Notes under the pieces: model-generated
The model's input: the letters and a program-made list of their open reading frames with translations, nothing else
What the model was told of the DNA's origin: nothing
Databases searched by the model: none
Position numbers and translations under genes: made by a program
In this document: positions 5,917 to 7,201 of the stretch, in pieces
How positions within the stretch are numbered: the stretch's first letter is position 1
How the letters are laid out: every line of letters begins with the position of its first letter
Assembly (NCBI GenBank): GCA_021828635.1
Contig: JAJZEJ010000176.1
Coordinates: forward strand, 1 to 7,201
Source: Chloroflexota bacterium
Lineage (GTDB): Bacteria > Chloroflexota > Ktedonobacteria > Ktedonobacterales > Ktedonobacteraceae
Length of the DNA: 7,201 bases
Reading direction: 5' to 3'

Positions 5917-7201
5917 ATGCCTTTTGTCAGAAAGCATGACCCGAAAGACCAAACACCGGAGACACAAAAAATTTTTATCGGGCGCGAACATGAACTACAA
6001 TTCTTTACCGATCATATTTTGAAGCCCGATGATCCCGCTTATAACATCGTCTCCATCTTTGGTGATGGCGGCGTTGGTAAATCGACGCTACTCCAACACC
6101 TGATGGAAGAGATGCGCACTCCAACCTTTCGCGGCTACTGCCTGGTGGCCTGCATCGATGAGCGCCAAGCCACCGCCGCCAGCATGATGGAGAAGTTCGC
6201 CGAACAATTGCGCATGATAGACTTCAAACGCGCTATTCAACGTTACAAAGAGGCGGTACGCAGGCAGCAGAATGAGGAAGAGACGATCCAGGATGCTGTG
6301 CTGCAACACGCGCCAGACTTCGCTGGCGCGGCAGTTGAGGGCGTACCATTCGTTGGCCCTATCTTACGCGAGGGTCTCAAACTTACCACCACGCATCTAG
6401 CGCAGGAATATCAGGCCGCTAATGTGCGACGCGAAACAGCCTATCTCGAAGACCCCATCGGCGATCTCACACGCGCCTTTATTATGGAACTCAACAGACT
6501 AGCCGAAACCGAGGTCGCCATTGTGCCAACTACCTCCTGGTTGCGCCGCCGCCGTCGTATCCTGCTTTTCTTCGATACCTTCGAGCAACTCGCTGCTGAG
6601 GCCGCGCCCTGGCTACTCGATTACTTTCTTCCGGCTGAGATCAGCAGTAATATCGTGCTGGTCGCCGCCGGACGTGTGCCGCTAGACCGCTCACTGCCCG
6701 ATGATCCCAAACGCTGGCTGCCCTACCACGATAGCGAGACCATCTACTACATCTCGCTCAATAGCTTTAGCGAAGCAGAAACACGCGCCTATCTGGCACG
6801 CCGCGACATTACTGATACCATAGAGGTCGAAACCATCTGGCACATCTCACGTGGCTTGCCCTTATACTTGAGCTTACTGACTTTCAACGCGCAACGTTCC
6901 GTCGATCCTACAACGGATGTGGTGGCAAACTTCTTACGCTGGATACCCGAACACGAAGCCATGAAACGGCGGTTGGTGCTGGATGCCGCGCTCTTCTCGT
7001 TGCCTTTCAATCAAGATGATCTGGCGGCTTTCCCGTATATTGAGCATCAGGAGCAACAGGCGCTCTATCGCTGGCTCGTCACACAACCATTCGTGCAGTT
7101 CAATCCAACGGATGGACACTATAGCTACCACGATCTAGCAGCCGACCTCTTTAGTCGTCATCTCTACCAGAGTTCTCCCGGCACCTATTACGCCACACGC
7201 C
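5917..7201 (+). CDS. STAND / NB-ARC-like NTPase, 3' end beyond the window
   Basis: At least 428 residues are encoded without a stop codon, and the gene runs off the window. It is a signal-transducing P-loop NTPase of the STAND class. An entry motif FIGREHEL (20-27) precedes the Walker A loop GDGGVGKST (49-57). Walker B is ILLFFDTFE (215-223), with Asp220, preceded by five arginines (210-214). NIVLVAAGR (245-253) resembles a sensor-1 strand ending in arginine, and GLPLYL (313-318) is the NB-ARC GxP motif. Residues about 350-415 look like a winged helix, ending YHDLAADLFSRHL (404-416). The missing C-terminus would be expected to carry sensor repeats such as TPR. No effector domain is fused at the N-terminus. 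AGAGGT (5901-5906) lies ten bases before the ATG and begins in the last base of the hicB-like stop codon, so the two genes are probably coupled. Such proteins act in regulation or phage defence; which applies here is open. Confidence 0.85.
   Translation, partial: MPFVRKHDPKDQTPETQKIFIGREHELQFFTDHILKPDDPAYNIVSIFGDGGVGKSTLLQHLMEEMRTPTFRGYCLVACIDERQATAASMMEKFAEQLRMIDFKRAIQRYKEAVRRQQNEEETIQDAVLQHAPDFAGAAVEGVPFVGPILREGLKLTTTHLAQEYQAANVRRETAYLEDPIGDLTRAFIMELNRLAETEVAIVPTTSWLRRRRRILLFFDTFEQLAAEAAPWLLDYFLPAEISSNIVLVAAGRVPLDRSLPDDPKRWLPYHDSETIYYISLNSFSEAETRAYLARRDITDTIEVETIWHISRGLPLYLSLLTFNAQRSVDPTTDVVANFLRWIPEHEAMKRRLVLDAALFSLPFNQDDLAAFPYIEHQEQQALYRWLVTQPFVQFNPTDGHYSYHDLAADLFSRHLYQSSPGTYYATR

Noticed and set aside
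1..7201. CRISPR arrays, insertion sequences, tRNA genes, attachment sites
   Set aside because: I looked for spaced direct repeats, transposase motifs, terminal repeats and tRNA cloverleaf or CCA features, and saw none.

Overview
The window looks like the chromosome of a free-living bacterium of the Chloroflexota, perhaps Ktedonobacteria-like. This is inferred from the style of the genes: a sugar-binding lipoprotein with a twin-arginine signal, a GH13 enzyme, a lone HicB-like protein and a large STAND NTPase. No rRNA or other marker gene is present to confirm it.

Layout. Positions 1-324 hold no gene I can support and form the leader of a sugar-uptake operon. The operon runs on the plus strand as a family 1 solute-binding lipoprotein (325-1692), a 191-bp gap with a perfect 13-bp stem-loop, a first permease (1884-2801) and a second permease (2850-3743). 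A strong inverted repeat (3765-3801) closes it. The converging minus-strand gene (3837-5471) encodes a GH13 alpha-glucosidase-type enzyme. The region 5472-5664 is a divergent control region. It has a good sigma-70-type promoter for the glucosidase gene, a LacI-type palindrome just downstream of that promoter's start, an inverted repeat over its -10 box, and an extended -10 promoter facing the other way. That second promoter drives a small HicB-like gene (5665-5901). Fifteen bases later comes a STAND/NB-ARC-like NTPase (5917 to the window end, truncated by the edge).

How the genes work together. The binding protein and two permeases make an ABC importer for an alpha-glucoside, most likely of the trehalose/maltose type. 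The imported sugar would be cut to glucose in the cytoplasm by the glucosidase. No ATP-binding subunit is encoded here, so a shared MsmK/UgpC-type ATPase from elsewhere is probably used. The hicB-like/STAND pair seems to be a separate unit. It has no visible HicA toxin gene, and an antitoxin-like protein tightly coupled to a signalling NTPase is the least ordinary feature of the window.
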